Source: Gulosibacter chungangensis
GTDB lineage: Bacteria > Actinomycetota > Actinomycetes > Actinomycetales > Microbacteriaceae
Assembly: GCF_008831155.1 (NCBI RefSeq)
Contig: NZ_WBKB01000007.1
Span: forward strand, 62,001-126,000
Direction of reading: 5' to 3'
Length of the DNA stretch: 64,000 nucleotides
The position numbers were made by a program, and so were the translations under genes. Positions within the stretch are counted from its first letter, which is position 1. Each line of letters opens with the position of its first letter. This document shows, in pieces, positions 45,509 through 53,820 of this stretch. Under the pieces are notes generated by a model. The model searched no databases, had not been told where the DNA came from, and worked only from the letters and a program-made list of their open reading frames with translations.

Positions 45509-45522
45509 TTAGGCTAGCCTAA
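45509..45522 (-). promoter_or_regulatory. DtxR/IdeR-type iron box
   Basis: TTAGGCTAGCCTAA is a perfect 14-bp palindrome that matches the inner part of the 19-bp iron box (TTAGGTTAGSCTAACCTAA) at most positions. It lies 35 bases before the start of the MhuD-like gene and 145 before the pyruvate oxidase gene. Iron repression of haem-iron release fits this placement. Confidence 0.6.
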
Positions 45523-45666
45523 GGCGCTGCGCAGCGGTCGATCAGCCTGGTACGAGGTTTCGCAACCCTGACAATGCTGTGTAAAGCGCATCCACACTCA
45601 CGGAATTGCGCGTTCTGAGGCCTACCCTGGCGGCACATCCTGCCCGAAACCATCAAGGGAGTTGCC

Positions 45667-47400
45667 ATGCGAACCATTGCCGACACGATCGTCGAAACCA
45701 TCAAAGATGCTGGGGTTGAGCGCGTATATGGCCTTCCGGGTGATTCATTGAATGGGTTCACCGACGCGCTGCGGCGTGACGGCGAAATCGCCTGGCAGCA
45801 TGTACGTCACGAGGAGTCGGCTGCATTTGCTGCCGCGGCCGAAGCAAATCTGACCGGAAATCTGACGGTCTGCGTCGGCAGCTGTGGCCCCGGCAATACT
45901 CACCTGTTGAATGGGCTCTTCGATGCGAACCGTAGCCGAGTCCCGGTACTGGCGATTGCCGCGCAAATTCCAGGGGCGGAAATCGGTAGTGGCTATTTCC
46001 AGGAAACCCACCCGCAGGAACTCTTCCGTGAAGCATCCGTCTATTGCGAAATGGTGAGCTATCCCGAGCAGCTGCCCTATGCCCTAGAGATCGCAATCCG
46101 GACTGCCGTTGAGAAGCGTGGGGTTGCCGTGCTCGTGGTGCCGGGAGAGATTTTCTTGAAGGAGGGTGGCGACCGGCGGCGTTGTGCCCCAATTACGCAA
46201 GTCGCGAAGCTGGTACGCCCTACGGATGAGTTCCTTGAGCAGGCGGCGGAGCTCCTGAATGATGCGAAGAAGGTGACGATCCTTGGCGGGGCTGGCGTGG
46301 AGGGTGCTCATGGGGAATTGATTGCGATTGCCGAGCGGCTCAAGGCCCCTGTCGTGCATGCCTTACGCGGTAAGGAGTTCATCGAATACGACAACCCCTA
46401 TGACGTTGGCATGACGGGGTTGATTGGGTTTTCTTCTGGCTATCGGGCGATTGAGGATTCGGATGCGCTGCTGATGCTCGGTACCGATTTCCCGTACCGG
46501 CAGTTCTACCCGTCCAAGGCGAAAATTGTGCAAGTCGACATTCGAGGAGAAAACCTCGGTCGCCGCGCGCCAGTGGATCTCGGGCTCGTCGGAAGCGTCA
46601 AGGATACGGTGCAGGCGCTACTACCGCTGTTGAAGGAGCGAAAGAACAGTAAACATCTCGAGTCTTCGGTGGCTGACTATCAGAAGGCCCGTAAGGGGCT
46701 TAACGATCTGGCGAATAACGATCGCAATCGACAGCCTATCCACCCGCAATATGTCGCGAAGCTAATCAGTGATTTGGCGAGCGAGGATGCGGTGTTCATT
46801 CCCGATGTCGGTTCCCCCACTGTCTGGGCTGCGCGCTATCTCAAGATGAACGGCGAGCGTCGGCTGATTGGCTCCTTTACTCATGGCAGCATGGCGAATG
46901 CGCTGCCGCAGGGAATCGGCGCACAGTCGGCGTTCCCCGATCGGCAGGTGATTGCGCTCTCTGGCGATGGCGGGCTCGCGATGCTGCTCGGTGAATTGAT
47001 CACGCTGCAGCAACTCAAACTCCCGGTGAAGATCGTGGTGTTCAATAATTCTTCCCTCAATTTTGTTGAGCTGGAGATGAAAGCAGCCGGGTTCGTGAAC
47101 TACGGCACGGGGCTGGCGAACCCCAACTTTGCCGATCTCGCGAATGCGATGGGTATTCTCGGCCAACGAGTTGAGGAACCGGATGATCTCGAAAACGCAC
47201 TTCAAGTCGCGTTTGCTCACGACGGGCCCGCCTTGGTAGATGTAGTGACGGCTCGTCAAGAGCTCTCTATCCCACCCACGATCACGGCCGCGCAGGCTAA
47301 GGGCTTCACCCTCTACTCGCTGCGGACCATCATGTCTGGTCGAGGCGAGGAGCTGCTCGACCTTGCTGAGACGAACTTGTTCCGACGACTGTTTAGTTGA
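45667..47400 (+). CDS. poxB: Pyruvate oxidase/pyruvate:quinone oxidoreductase (PoxB type)
   Basis: This 577-residue thiamine-diphosphate enzyme has the N-terminal Pyr domain with the catalytic Glu in HVRHEESAAFAAAAEA, a central FAD/Rossmann-like domain, and the C-terminal PP domain with GDGGLAMLLGELITLQQLKLPVKIVVFNN as the GDG-NN metal/ThDP motif. It decarboxylates pyruvate to acetate and CO2, feeding the quinone pool. The C-terminal 25 residues may form the membrane-binding lid known from Escherichia coli PoxB. An AAGGGAG site precedes the ATG. Confidence 0.92.
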   Translation: MRTIADTIVETIKDAGVERVYGLPGDSLNGFTDALRRDGEIAWQHVRHEESAAFAAAAEANLTGNLTVCVGSCGPGNTHLLNGLFDANRSRVPVLAIAAQIPGAEIGSGYFQETHPQELFREASVYCEMVSYPEQLPYALEIAIRTAVEKRGVAVLVVPGEIFLKEGGDRRRCAPITQVAKLVRPTDEFLEQAAELLNDAKKVTILGGAGVEGAHGELIAIAERLKAPVVHALRGKEFIEYDNPYDVGMTGLIGFSSGYRAIEDSDALLMLGTDFPYRQFYPSKAKIVQVDIRGENLGRRAPVDLGLVGSVKDTVQALLPLLKERKNSKHLESSVADYQKARKGLNDLANNDRNRQPIHPQYVAKLISDLASEDAVFIPDVGSPTVWAARYLKMNGERRLIGSFTHGSMANALPQGIGAQSAFPDRQVIALSGDGGLAMLLGELITLQQLKLPVKIVVFNNSSLNFVELEMKAAGFVNYGTGLANPNFADLANAMGILGQRVEEPDDLENALQVAFAHDGPALVDVVTARQELSIPPTITAAQAKGFTLYSLRTIMSGRGEELLDLAETNLFRRLFS

Positions 47401-47443
47401 GCCCTCGGTTCGCGTACGCGCACACGATTTTGCGCTGTGTCAA

Positions 47444-47499
47444 CGGCGGGTAGCGGGTTCCCGTTGCCCTTCGTGGGGTCGGGGTTCCCGCTACCGCCG
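47444..47499. repeat. Imperfect inverted repeat between poxB and the HNH gene
   Basis: CGGCGGGTAGCGGG (47444-47457) pairs with CCCGCTACCGCCG (47487-47499), one base shorter. The inner loop repeats GGTTCCCG twice. It may be a bidirectional terminator for the convergent genes; no T run is visible. Confidence 0.45.
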
Positions 47500-47559
47500 T
47501 GTTTGCTTGGATGCGTTGGGTGGCTTGGGTCATGCCGATGGCGATGTTCGGGACGACCT

Positions 47560-49560
47560 TTAGAACGGGGGTGGCCCGTATTCCCAAGTCGGTACGAACA
47601 CCGGCCCGTACGGTCTCGGTCGGGTGGTCGCGACCTGGCCTTGCGGGGTGCGCCATTCGAGCACGCCACCGCCGAGGTTAGTGACAGTCCAGGGTTTGTG
47701 GTGTTTTTGGACGTGGTGCCCGCGGCACAGATGGGCGAGGTTCTCAACGTCGGTGAGACCGTGCTCGCTGTATGGATGGGTGTGGTCCGCGTCGCATCGT
47801 TCGGCGGGGCGTATACAACCCGGGAACCGGCAGGTGCGGTCGCGGATTTCCAGGAACCGACGCATGCCGAGGCACATCTCATATTTATCGACCGCGGTCA
47901 CTTGCCCGGTGATCGGATGAATCAAGATGCGTTGAAGGAACGAGGAATCGGACGCGAACTGGCGGGCTTGTTCGATACTCATCGGGACCATGCCGTTCAA
48001 CAGTGCGGGGCCGTGCCCATCAGCCCGCCAACCAGCACCAGCAGCGCTATTTACGGTGCCGTTCGCAATGGCTTGCTCGGCAGCGCGTTCGGCGTCCAGT
48101 AGGGAGAGCGCGGGCACGGTGACGCTCACGGTGGTGGTGACGCGGGACTCGCCGGGTGCTGCGCACAAGAGAGTCTCGATGAGCAGGTCTGTGCGCAGTT
48201 GCGCCATCGTGCGAGTGTCTGGTTGGAATGGCACGGGCTCTGGCAGTCCGTGCTCACGTGCATGTGCGACTGCTCGAGCGTGCTCCTTGGCGGCTTTATT
48301 GTCCAGTTCACGTAGTTCACGGGCACCGCGTTCGAGGAGCTCTACTGCAGGGGTGGCGAGTTCGCTGGGGATATAGGCGGTGAGCGCGGCCATGCCGAGC
48401 CCGTCGTGGCGCACGCTCACGTTTCGGGCGGCACGGGCGTTGGCGTGGGTTTCTTCGAAGGCGGTGGCGGCGATAGTGGCGGCGGCTTCTTCGGCGAAGT
48501 GGCTGGTTTGCCGAGGAGTGTTGGCGAGCGCAAACTCGAGCACTACGGCCCCGTATTCGGGTTGGTGCTCATTCGGGAGTTGCCGGCCGTGTTTGAGTAG
48601 GCCCTGAATATGGCGCAGGTCGATGCGCCCAGCTTCGAGTGCGTCGAGCCAGGCGGGGAACGCGGTGGTGAGGAGGTTTGCGTCGCCGGCCCGGCCGCGG
48701 AGGGCTTGGTCAGTGTCATTGGTCGCGATGGCGTATTCCCCGATGATTGAGGTGAGGTGCCAGGAGAACACGCGTTGTTGGTCTTCGTCGTCGAACCGCA
48801 CCTCTTGTTTCTTCCCCGTGGTCGGAGTGAGTTCGGCGATGGCGCGTTCGAGCGCGATCTCGTACGCGTTCGCAAGGGCCCGGAGTTGGCTGGCGTCTGC
48901 GGCAGCGCGGGCGCGGTAGGCGTCGGTGAACGTGGCCAGGCTGCTGGTGATCTCCTCGTGCCGGATCGTGTCCGCGGGCGTGGAGGCACCGGTGTTCGCA
49001 CGCGGACCTCCGCGACGATCACCACTACCTTGGTGGTCTGATCGTGGCTTCGGGCCTGCCGGGCTGATGTCACCGCGACACGCAGGGCTAGGCGCAGACG
49101 CATCGGCCGGAATGGTTACGGGACCTGGGACCGCTGGAGCGCCTGGTGAAGGCACCGCAGCACCCGAGCCCGTGGGCAGCTGCTGGTGCTGCGAAGTTTC
49201 GGGCTGGTCGTGCTTCGCGGCCAACTCTGCCTGTTGTTTGGTTTTCTTGGCGGCTTTACGGGCAGCTTTCTTCGCCTTCTTCTCTGCCTTCAGTTGTGCC
49301 TGGTAGGCAGCACGAAGGTTCTCCACCGCGCGAGTGTAGCGAGTCCTGCGCGGCTGGGTGGGAGCTTTCGGAATAGCCGTGCTCACGGTGGGTTGACCGA
49401 ATGCGGGTAGGTCAAGAAACTCGGCAGAGTTCAGCACCCGCCCATCCACGGTACGAACGAAGAAAGATTCACCCGCACCAACGCGCTGATCGCAGGAAGC
49501 CGCTTCGGCACCCGCTGCAGAACCGGTCTCGCTGGAAATAGCGCTGTCGATTGCGGTCAT
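47560..49560 (-). CDS. DUF222/HNH endonuclease domain protein (13E12 family)
   Basis: About 666 residues. There is a Lys/Ala-rich coiled coil near 90-115 (KAEKKAKKAARKAAKK) and a low-complexity Pro/Ser/Gly linker. The long helical DUF222 region follows, then a C-terminal HNH nuclease: CRFPGCIRPAERCDADHTHPYSEHG, LAHLCRGHHVQKHH. This family is multi-copy in actinobacteria and related to REP13E12 of Mycobacterium tuberculosis. Function is unknown; a mobile-element link is suspected. ATG 49560 is chosen; GTG 49566 or 49572 are possible. Confidence 0.9.
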   Translation of the reverse strand: MTAIDSAISSETGSAAGAEAASCDQRVGAGESFFVRTVDGRVLNSAEFLDLPAFGQPTVSTAIPKAPTQPRRTRYTRAVENLRAAYQAQLKAEKKAKKAARKAAKKTKQQAELAAKHDQPETSQHQQLPTGSGAAVPSPGAPAVPGPVTIPADASAPSPACRGDISPAGPKPRSDHQGSGDRRGGPRANTGASTPADTIRHEEITSSLATFTDAYRARAAADASQLRALANAYEIALERAIAELTPTTGKKQEVRFDDEDQQRVFSWHLTSIIGEYAIATNDTDQALRGRAGDANLLTTAFPAWLDALEAGRIDLRHIQGLLKHGRQLPNEHQPEYGAVVLEFALANTPRQTSHFAEEAAATIAATAFEETHANARAARNVSVRHDGLGMAALTAYIPSELATPAVELLERGARELRELDNKAAKEHARAVAHAREHGLPEPVPFQPDTRTMAQLRTDLLIETLLCAAPGESRVTTTVSVTVPALSLLDAERAAEQAIANGTVNSAAGAGWRADGHGPALLNGMVPMSIEQARQFASDSSFLQRILIHPITGQVTAVDKYEMCLGMRRFLEIRDRTCRFPGCIRPAERCDADHTHPYSEHGLTDVENLAHLCRGHHVQKHHKPWTVTNLGGGVLEWRTPQGQVATTRPRPYGPVFVPTWEYGPPPF

Positions 49561-49786
49561 GAGCACCCTCACCTCCCGTCACTGAACTGAGCCTCGCACG
49601 AAGCAAAGTTTCGAACCCGTACTGAGTACTTTATAGCACAAAGAATCGAATATCAATAGCTGCGGGAATCGCTTTCTCGTTCGAAGCTGGAGTTTGCGAA
49701 GCCACGGACTCGCCCCATTGCAAAGCTAGCTTGAGCCACCGACATTCCTCGCGAGGATGCCTAGCTTCACCCCAACAACGGTGACC

Positions 49787-50572
49787 TCAAGCTGCGAAAA
49801 ATGCGCTGATTCGATCCTGCGCCTGTGGCGAATCAAGGTGTGGGCAATGCTTTGCGTCCGGGTCAACCCAAAGCTCAGCTTCTGGAATGTATGCGGCCAT
49901 TCGTTCCGCACTTGCTACGGACGTTACCTGATCCGCAGCCCCGTGGACGATCAAGGTTGGGCAACTCACGAGAGGCAACTGATCCCAAGCATCGTGTGCC
50001 TTGCTTGCCAGAAAGTGGTCCCGGCGAGCCGAAATGCTCGCATCCCTCGCGAAAAACTCCTCGACAACCCCAGGATGCCGCTCGCGAAACTCGTCGCTAA
50101 AGAACAGCGGCGCCATCTGCTCCGGACTGCCGGACGCGAGCAGCGCATCCACCCCCGCAGGCCGCGGACCGTCCATCCGGCCACCACCCGTAGTGCTAAC
50201 AAGTGCCAGTCGCTCAACCCGTTCCGGACTGTCAATTGCGAGCCACTGCCCAACACGACCACCCATCGAATGCCCGTAGACGGCTGCCGACTCGACTCCT
50301 GCCGCCTCAAGCACCGTGACTGCATCCTGTGCAAAGTCTCGTGTCGTGAAACGAGACCTGTCCCCGCTGGTGCTGCGACCAGTGCCTCGATGGTCGTAGA
50401 GGATTACCCGATGATTTTCCGCGAGCCCAGGAAGCACATGCAGCCAACCGCGATGGGTCGTTGCTTGACCGGCAATTAGCAACAGTGGCGCACCGGAACC
50501 GGTACTCCACCACGAGATTTCTGCACCGTCATTCGTCAAAACCATGCGTTCATTCAGCGTCGAATTGCTCAT
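49787..50572 (-). CDS. Alpha/beta hydrolase
   Basis: The predicted product has 261 residues from the ATG at 50572 with an AAGGGG site. It has the oxyanion LLIAGQATTHRGW, the nucleophile in YGHSMGGRVGQWL, an acid in IVHGAADQVTS and the catalytic His in AKHCPHLDSPQ. It resembles 3-oxoadipate enol-lactonase and haloperoxidase-like hydrolases; the substrate cannot be given. It stands alone, and a TetR-like fragment lies beyond its start. Confidence 0.88.
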   Translation of the reverse strand: MSNSTLNERMVLTNDGAEISWWSTGSGAPLLLIAGQATTHRGWLHVLPGLAENHRVILYDHRGTGRSTSGDRSRFTTRDFAQDAVTVLEAAGVESAAVYGHSMGGRVGQWLAIDSPERVERLALVSTTGGGRMDGPRPAGVDALLASGSPEQMAPLFFSDEFRERHPGVVEEFFARDASISARRDHFLASKAHDAWDQLPLVSCPTLIVHGAADQVTSVASAERMAAYIPEAELWVDPDAKHCPHLDSPQAQDRISAFFAA

Positions 50573-50590
50573 TATTCCCCTTGTAGGCAT

Positions 50591-50938
50591 TGTCAGAAAA
50601 CTTACCGAAATGACGCGCCAACCACCGCACCAAAACCGAACTGAGACTCAAGGTTCGTTAACAGGCAGCTGCCGTTCCCGATCACGACCGCCTCACTGAC
50701 CTCGAGTAATCCAGCCCGCATTCAACTCCCCACCGCTTCCTGCGCATCATGAACGATGGAATGTGCTGCGCCGCCCACAAGGCGCGTTCGCAGTCATCCG
50801 CATAGCACTCACATGGCCACGACAGATATTCGCCAAGGTCTTTTCCGTAAGCGGGCCTATCTTTGCTCCCAAATACGGCAGGAATTGGGATCGCAACTGC
50901 GGCCATTCCTCGAACTACGTGCAATTCTCCTAAGCTAG
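50591..50938. other. Non-coding or decayed stretch
   Basis: No convincing gene was found. A minus-strand frame at 50682-50924 (80 residues, with SWPCECYADDCERALW) has no recognisable family and no clear ribosome site. Together with the fragment to the right it looks like decayed sequence. Confidence 0.4.
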
Positions 50939-51100
50939 ATCACCTCACTGCTTGGGAAAATTGGAGCCACTTCCCCGCAGCCTTCAGCGCGAATGCTGAT
51001 GGCAACGGTCGATGGTTTAGTACTTCATCGCGTGACGGTCGACCCGGATGCACCGATCGGCCCCGCCATTGAGCGCGCGATCACGGCGTGCTTGAACTGA
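50939..51100 (+). pseudogene. C-terminal fragment resembling a TetR-family regulator
   Basis: An open stretch bounded on the left by TAG at 50936 and ending with TGA at 51100 encodes SARMLMATVDGLVLHRVTVD followed by PDAPIGPAIERAI. This looks like the last helices of TetR ligand domains. There is no start codon with a ribosome site and no helix-turn-helix region upstream in any plus frame. It is probably the remnant of a regulator once divergent from the alpha/beta hydrolase gene. Confidence 0.4.
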
Positions 51101-51130
51101 ACCAACAACCGCTGGCGAGCGCGCGCAGAT

Positions 51131-51763
51131 CTACAGGAATTCGAATTCGAGTCGAACGTCTGCATCGATCGACTCAACCAAGTTCTCGAAGAAGTTGATC
51201 GTCTGTTCTTGAAGTTGCCCCTCATATTCAGTGATGTATTCAGATTTTGACTCACTGTTCAGGATCTCATTAGCTACTTCAGACTGATCGATCTCTGGAG
51301 TTGTCCAGGCAAGCGCACCGTTCTGTTCAATCGCGGATTTGAACTCGATCTCATCGTGCCCAATAAAGATGAAATCAGGCACGGTGACCAAGAACTGATC
51401 GGGACTAGTCTGCTCGATATTGATGTCCTTACCTTCAACCCCGAGCTTGGCTTTGAACGAATAGCCCACGAACATGACCCGCTCGGAACCAGGAACCTTC
51501 CAACCGAAAATCTCTTTCTGGCTCTGTTGCCGTTCTTGGAGACCTTCAATCCCGAGACTCAACAGAACAATCTGCTCTTCGGGCATCACAGCGAGAACTT
51601 CTTCATAACTCGAGGGCCCCGCGGTCGGCTCTTGAGAACTACTAGAGAAGACGGAAGGCCAGGTGCCCGCTCCGATCACTAGCCCCGTGCCAAGGCCCAA
51701 GACAAGACAAACAACACCGGAAACTATCGCCCAAACCAACTTTTTCACGCAAGAAACCCCCAC
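51131..51763 (-). CDS. Membrane-anchored DUF4230-like protein
   Basis: The predicted product has 210 residues. One N-terminal helix (about 8-32) is followed by a Ser-rich linker and an outside domain: ERVMFVGYSFKAKLGVEGKDINIEQTSPDQFLVTVPDFIFIGHDEIEF, which resembles DUF4230 proteins. The C-terminal part is acidic and helical (ESKSEYITEYEGQLQEQTINFFENLVES). Start is GTG 51763 or GTG 51748. The gene is more A+T-rich than its neighbours. Function unknown. Confidence 0.6.
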   Translation of the reverse strand: MGVSCVKKLVWAIVSGVVCLVLGLGTGLVIGAGTWPSVFSSSSQEPTAGPSSYEEVLAVMPEEQIVLLSLGIEGLQERQQSQKEIFGWKVPGSERVMFVGYSFKAKLGVEGKDINIEQTSPDQFLVTVPDFIFIGHDEIEFKSAIEQNGALAWTTPEIDQSEVANEILNSESKSEYITEYEGQLQEQTINFFENLVESIDADVRLEFEFL

Positions 51764-52076
51764 GGCTAGGCCATGTTCAGCCCCGAATTTGGATTTACCG
51801 AAACACTAAAGAACGAACAAAATGCGGATGAACCCAAATGCGGCGAGGTCATCATTCCCAGAAAGATTATCACCGGAATTGCGCTTCACTTGCACCATCG
51901 CATCGTCGTTGAACGTAGCCGTGCAACTTCGCGATCAAACCGCGAGTTGAGGACAGTGTTGAGTATGCCGAATCTCGAAGTCACTAATCTTGAACGATTC
52001 GACTTCAACTACTTTCTCGACTTTCGCGTCAGCCTAAAGGCTCAACTCCACCCGGTCCAGCCAAGACCTCGTGGGT
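51764..52076. other. Intergenic stretch with no supported gene
   Basis: This gap of 313 bases separates the DUF4230-like and VOC genes. A plus-strand frame at 51773-52108 (111 residues) is not similar to anything recognised, lacks a ribosome site and runs into the VOC gene antisense. Nothing else is seen. Confidence 0.5.
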
Positions 52077-52514
52077 TTATTTCCCTCGCAGGTCTTCTGC
52101 CAGCATGACAAGGATGTCGCTGGGCCCGCGGAGATAGGTGAGCTTGTACACGTCCTCATAATTAGCCACACCTCGCAGTGGATAGCATCCATGCTTCGCC
52201 GCTGCCTGCAGCGCCTCATCAATGTCGTCTACCGCGAAGGCAACTCGATGCATCCCAATCTCATTCGGAAGGATCGGCTCCCGCTCAATAGCCAGGGGAT
52301 GGATGTACTCGAAGAGTTCGATTCGCCCGTCTCCGTCTGGCGCAGCAAGCAGCGCAATCTTTGCGTGATTCCCATCCACGCCAACCGCGGTATCCGCCCA
52401 TTCGCCGCTAACGGTATCGCGGCCGAGCAGCGTCATTCCGAGATCGGAGAAGAACGCGATCGCTTGGTCTAAGTCCCGGACAGCAATGCCTACGTTCTCG
52501 AGCTTTAAGTGCAT
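52077..52514 (-). CDS. VOC family protein, methylmalonyl-CoA epimerase-like
   Basis: This 145-residue protein begins MHLKLENVGIAVRDLDQAIAFFSDLGMTLLGR; the second half has GMHRVAFAVDDIDEALQAAAKHGCYPL and YLRGPSDILVMLAEDL. The family binds a divalent metal in a paired beta-alpha-beta-beta-beta fold. The C-terminal Glu ligand is displaced to LAED. No substrate can be given. It is monocistronic on the minus strand, after the tRNA-Ala terminator. Confidence 0.85.
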   Translation of the reverse strand: MHLKLENVGIAVRDLDQAIAFFSDLGMTLLGRDTVSGEWADTAVGVDGNHAKIALLAAPDGDGRIELFEYIHPLAIEREPILPNEIGMHRVAFAVDDIDEALQAAAKHGCYPLRGVANYEDVYKLTYLRGPSDILVMLAEDLRGK

Positions 52515-52594
52515 GCGAGAAGCCTAGGGCGGGGTGATGAGAGCTGGCGAGCTATCTCGATGGCGAAACGGCCGCCCACAATGAGCCACACACT

Positions 52595-52642
52595 AAAAAA
52601 ACCACCCTTGACCAAACTAAAATGCCTGATCAGAGGTGGTTT
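52595..52642 (-). terminator. Terminator of tRNA-Ala
   Basis: On the minus strand AAACCACC and GGTGGTTT form an 8-bp stem with a long internal loop, followed by a run of T residues. It starts five bases after the mature tRNA 3' end. Confidence 0.75.
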
Positions 52643-52647
52643 CCGAG

Positions 52648-52720
52648 TGGAGCTAAGGGGATTCGAACCCCTGACCCCCTGCATGCCATGCAGGTGCGCT
52701 ACCAGCTGCGCCATAGCCCC
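52648..52720 (-). tRNA. tRNA-Ala (anticodon GGC)
   Basis: The minus strand folds as a 73-base cloverleaf: acceptor GGGGCTA/TAGCTCC, D arm GCGC-AGCTGGTA-GCGC, anticodon stem CCTGC/GCAGG with loop ATGGCAT, and T arm with GGTTCGAATCC. The A32-U38 pair is characteristic of tRNA-Ala(GGC). The discriminator is A and CCA is not encoded. It reads GCC and GCU codons. Confidence 0.95.
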
Positions 52721-52828
52721 GTATTCACTTAGCTGCTTCGCTCGAAGCAACTCCACGACTATAGCCCAGATTTTCCATCGACTGCAAATCGGCGCGGAGA
52801 TCTGGCGAAGAAGCCCAGTGAAATGAAC

Positions 52829-53692
52829 CTACTTGCTCTTGCGACGAGGCCAAGCATCCACAGCCATACGAATCATCACCAACACAAGGAAACCCGCGAA
52901 TGTGATGTTGGCAGCCTGCGGGGACAGGGCTCCGGCCAGCCACACACCGAAAGGCGTCACTACAGCGGCACCCAGACCAATGGCAAGCGAGGCGCGAAGA
53001 TCGACATTTCGGCGTCGAGTATTCGCAATTGTCCCGGACAACCCCGTCGCAATGATCATGAGCAGCGAAGAACCCTTTGCGATGAGGTCACTCGTACCGA
53101 GCAGCAGCACCATCGCGGGCACGACAATCACTCCCCCACCGATGCCAAGCAATCCGGAAGAAATCCCCGCGAATAGCCCGATGGCAACAAGCGCCAAGCC
53201 ATGCCAGAAGTCAACGTCAACGGCCGTGTCTCGCGAAGGGATCACGAGAAAGAGCGACACAATGACTACGACGAGGAACACAATGAATGCCCACTGCAGT
53301 GTGCGTTTTGCAAGCCTCGCGAGCAACCACGCCCCAATTGGCGCCCCGAGTACCGAACCAACTGCAAGCAGGAGCGCGAGAATCACACTGACGTTCCCGC
53401 TCAGCGAATACGAAACCACGCCAACGATGGACGGTGCGACGATCGCGAGCAGCGAGGTTCCGGACGCCAGCCGCTGATCAAAGTGGAACAAGTACACCAG
53501 TATCGGCACGATGATGATGCCACCGCCGACACCAAACAAACCGGAGGCGAGACCAACCGCGAGCCCCGTAAGAATTAGTCCGAACCAATTGCGGCGAGGG
53601 GCAAGGGCAGGTGAGTTCAAGAATTCTTCCGATCGATCGGCTCCAGCGGCAACGATAAAGACGCTACCACCGAGGCCACGCAATCCCGTCAT
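52829..53692 (-). CDS. TauE/SafE family sulfite/sulfonate exporter
   Basis: The 287-residue protein has eight hydrophobic helices and two copies of the family repeat: LTGLAVGLASGLFGVGGGIIIVPILVYLF and LVAIGLFAGISSGLLGIGGGVIVVPAMVLLLG. This family exports sulfite, sulfoacetate or other anions. The first 35 residues are hydrophilic in part, so translation may start later. The frame's ATG directly abuts an inverted repeat. It is divergent from the MBL-MHS pair. Confidence 0.88.
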   Translation of the reverse strand: MTGLRGLGGSVFIVAAGADRSEEFLNSPALAPRRNWFGLILTGLAVGLASGLFGVGGGIIIVPILVYLFHFDQRLASGTSLLAIVAPSIVGVVSYSLSGNVSVILALLLAVGSVLGAPIGAWLLARLAKRTLQWAFIVFLVVVIVSLFLVIPSRDTAVDVDFWHGLALVAIGLFAGISSGLLGIGGGVIVVPAMVLLLGTSDLIAKGSSLLMIIATGLSGTIANTRRRNVDLRASLAIGLGAAVVTPFGVWLAGALSPQAANITFAGFLVLVMIRMAVDAWPRRKSK

Positions 53693-53734
53693 AAGTAAAA
53701 CCGATTTCGAGAATAGGACTAATCCGTTTTACTT
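53693..53734. promoter_or_regulatory. Candidate operator, 13-bp inverted repeat between TauE and MBL genes
   Basis: AAGTAAAACCGAT (53693-53705) and ATCCGTTTTACTT (53722-53734) are inverted with one mismatch and 16 bases between. The site lies in the only gap between two divergent operons, so one regulator could control both. Confidence 0.5.
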
Positions 53735-53820
53735 CTGCAACTTCTCCCCGCAGAGTGGATTCATCAGCACCGCAAGACGGTGCGGAATCGGAACTCGATC
53801 ACTCATACAAGGGAGTTGCA

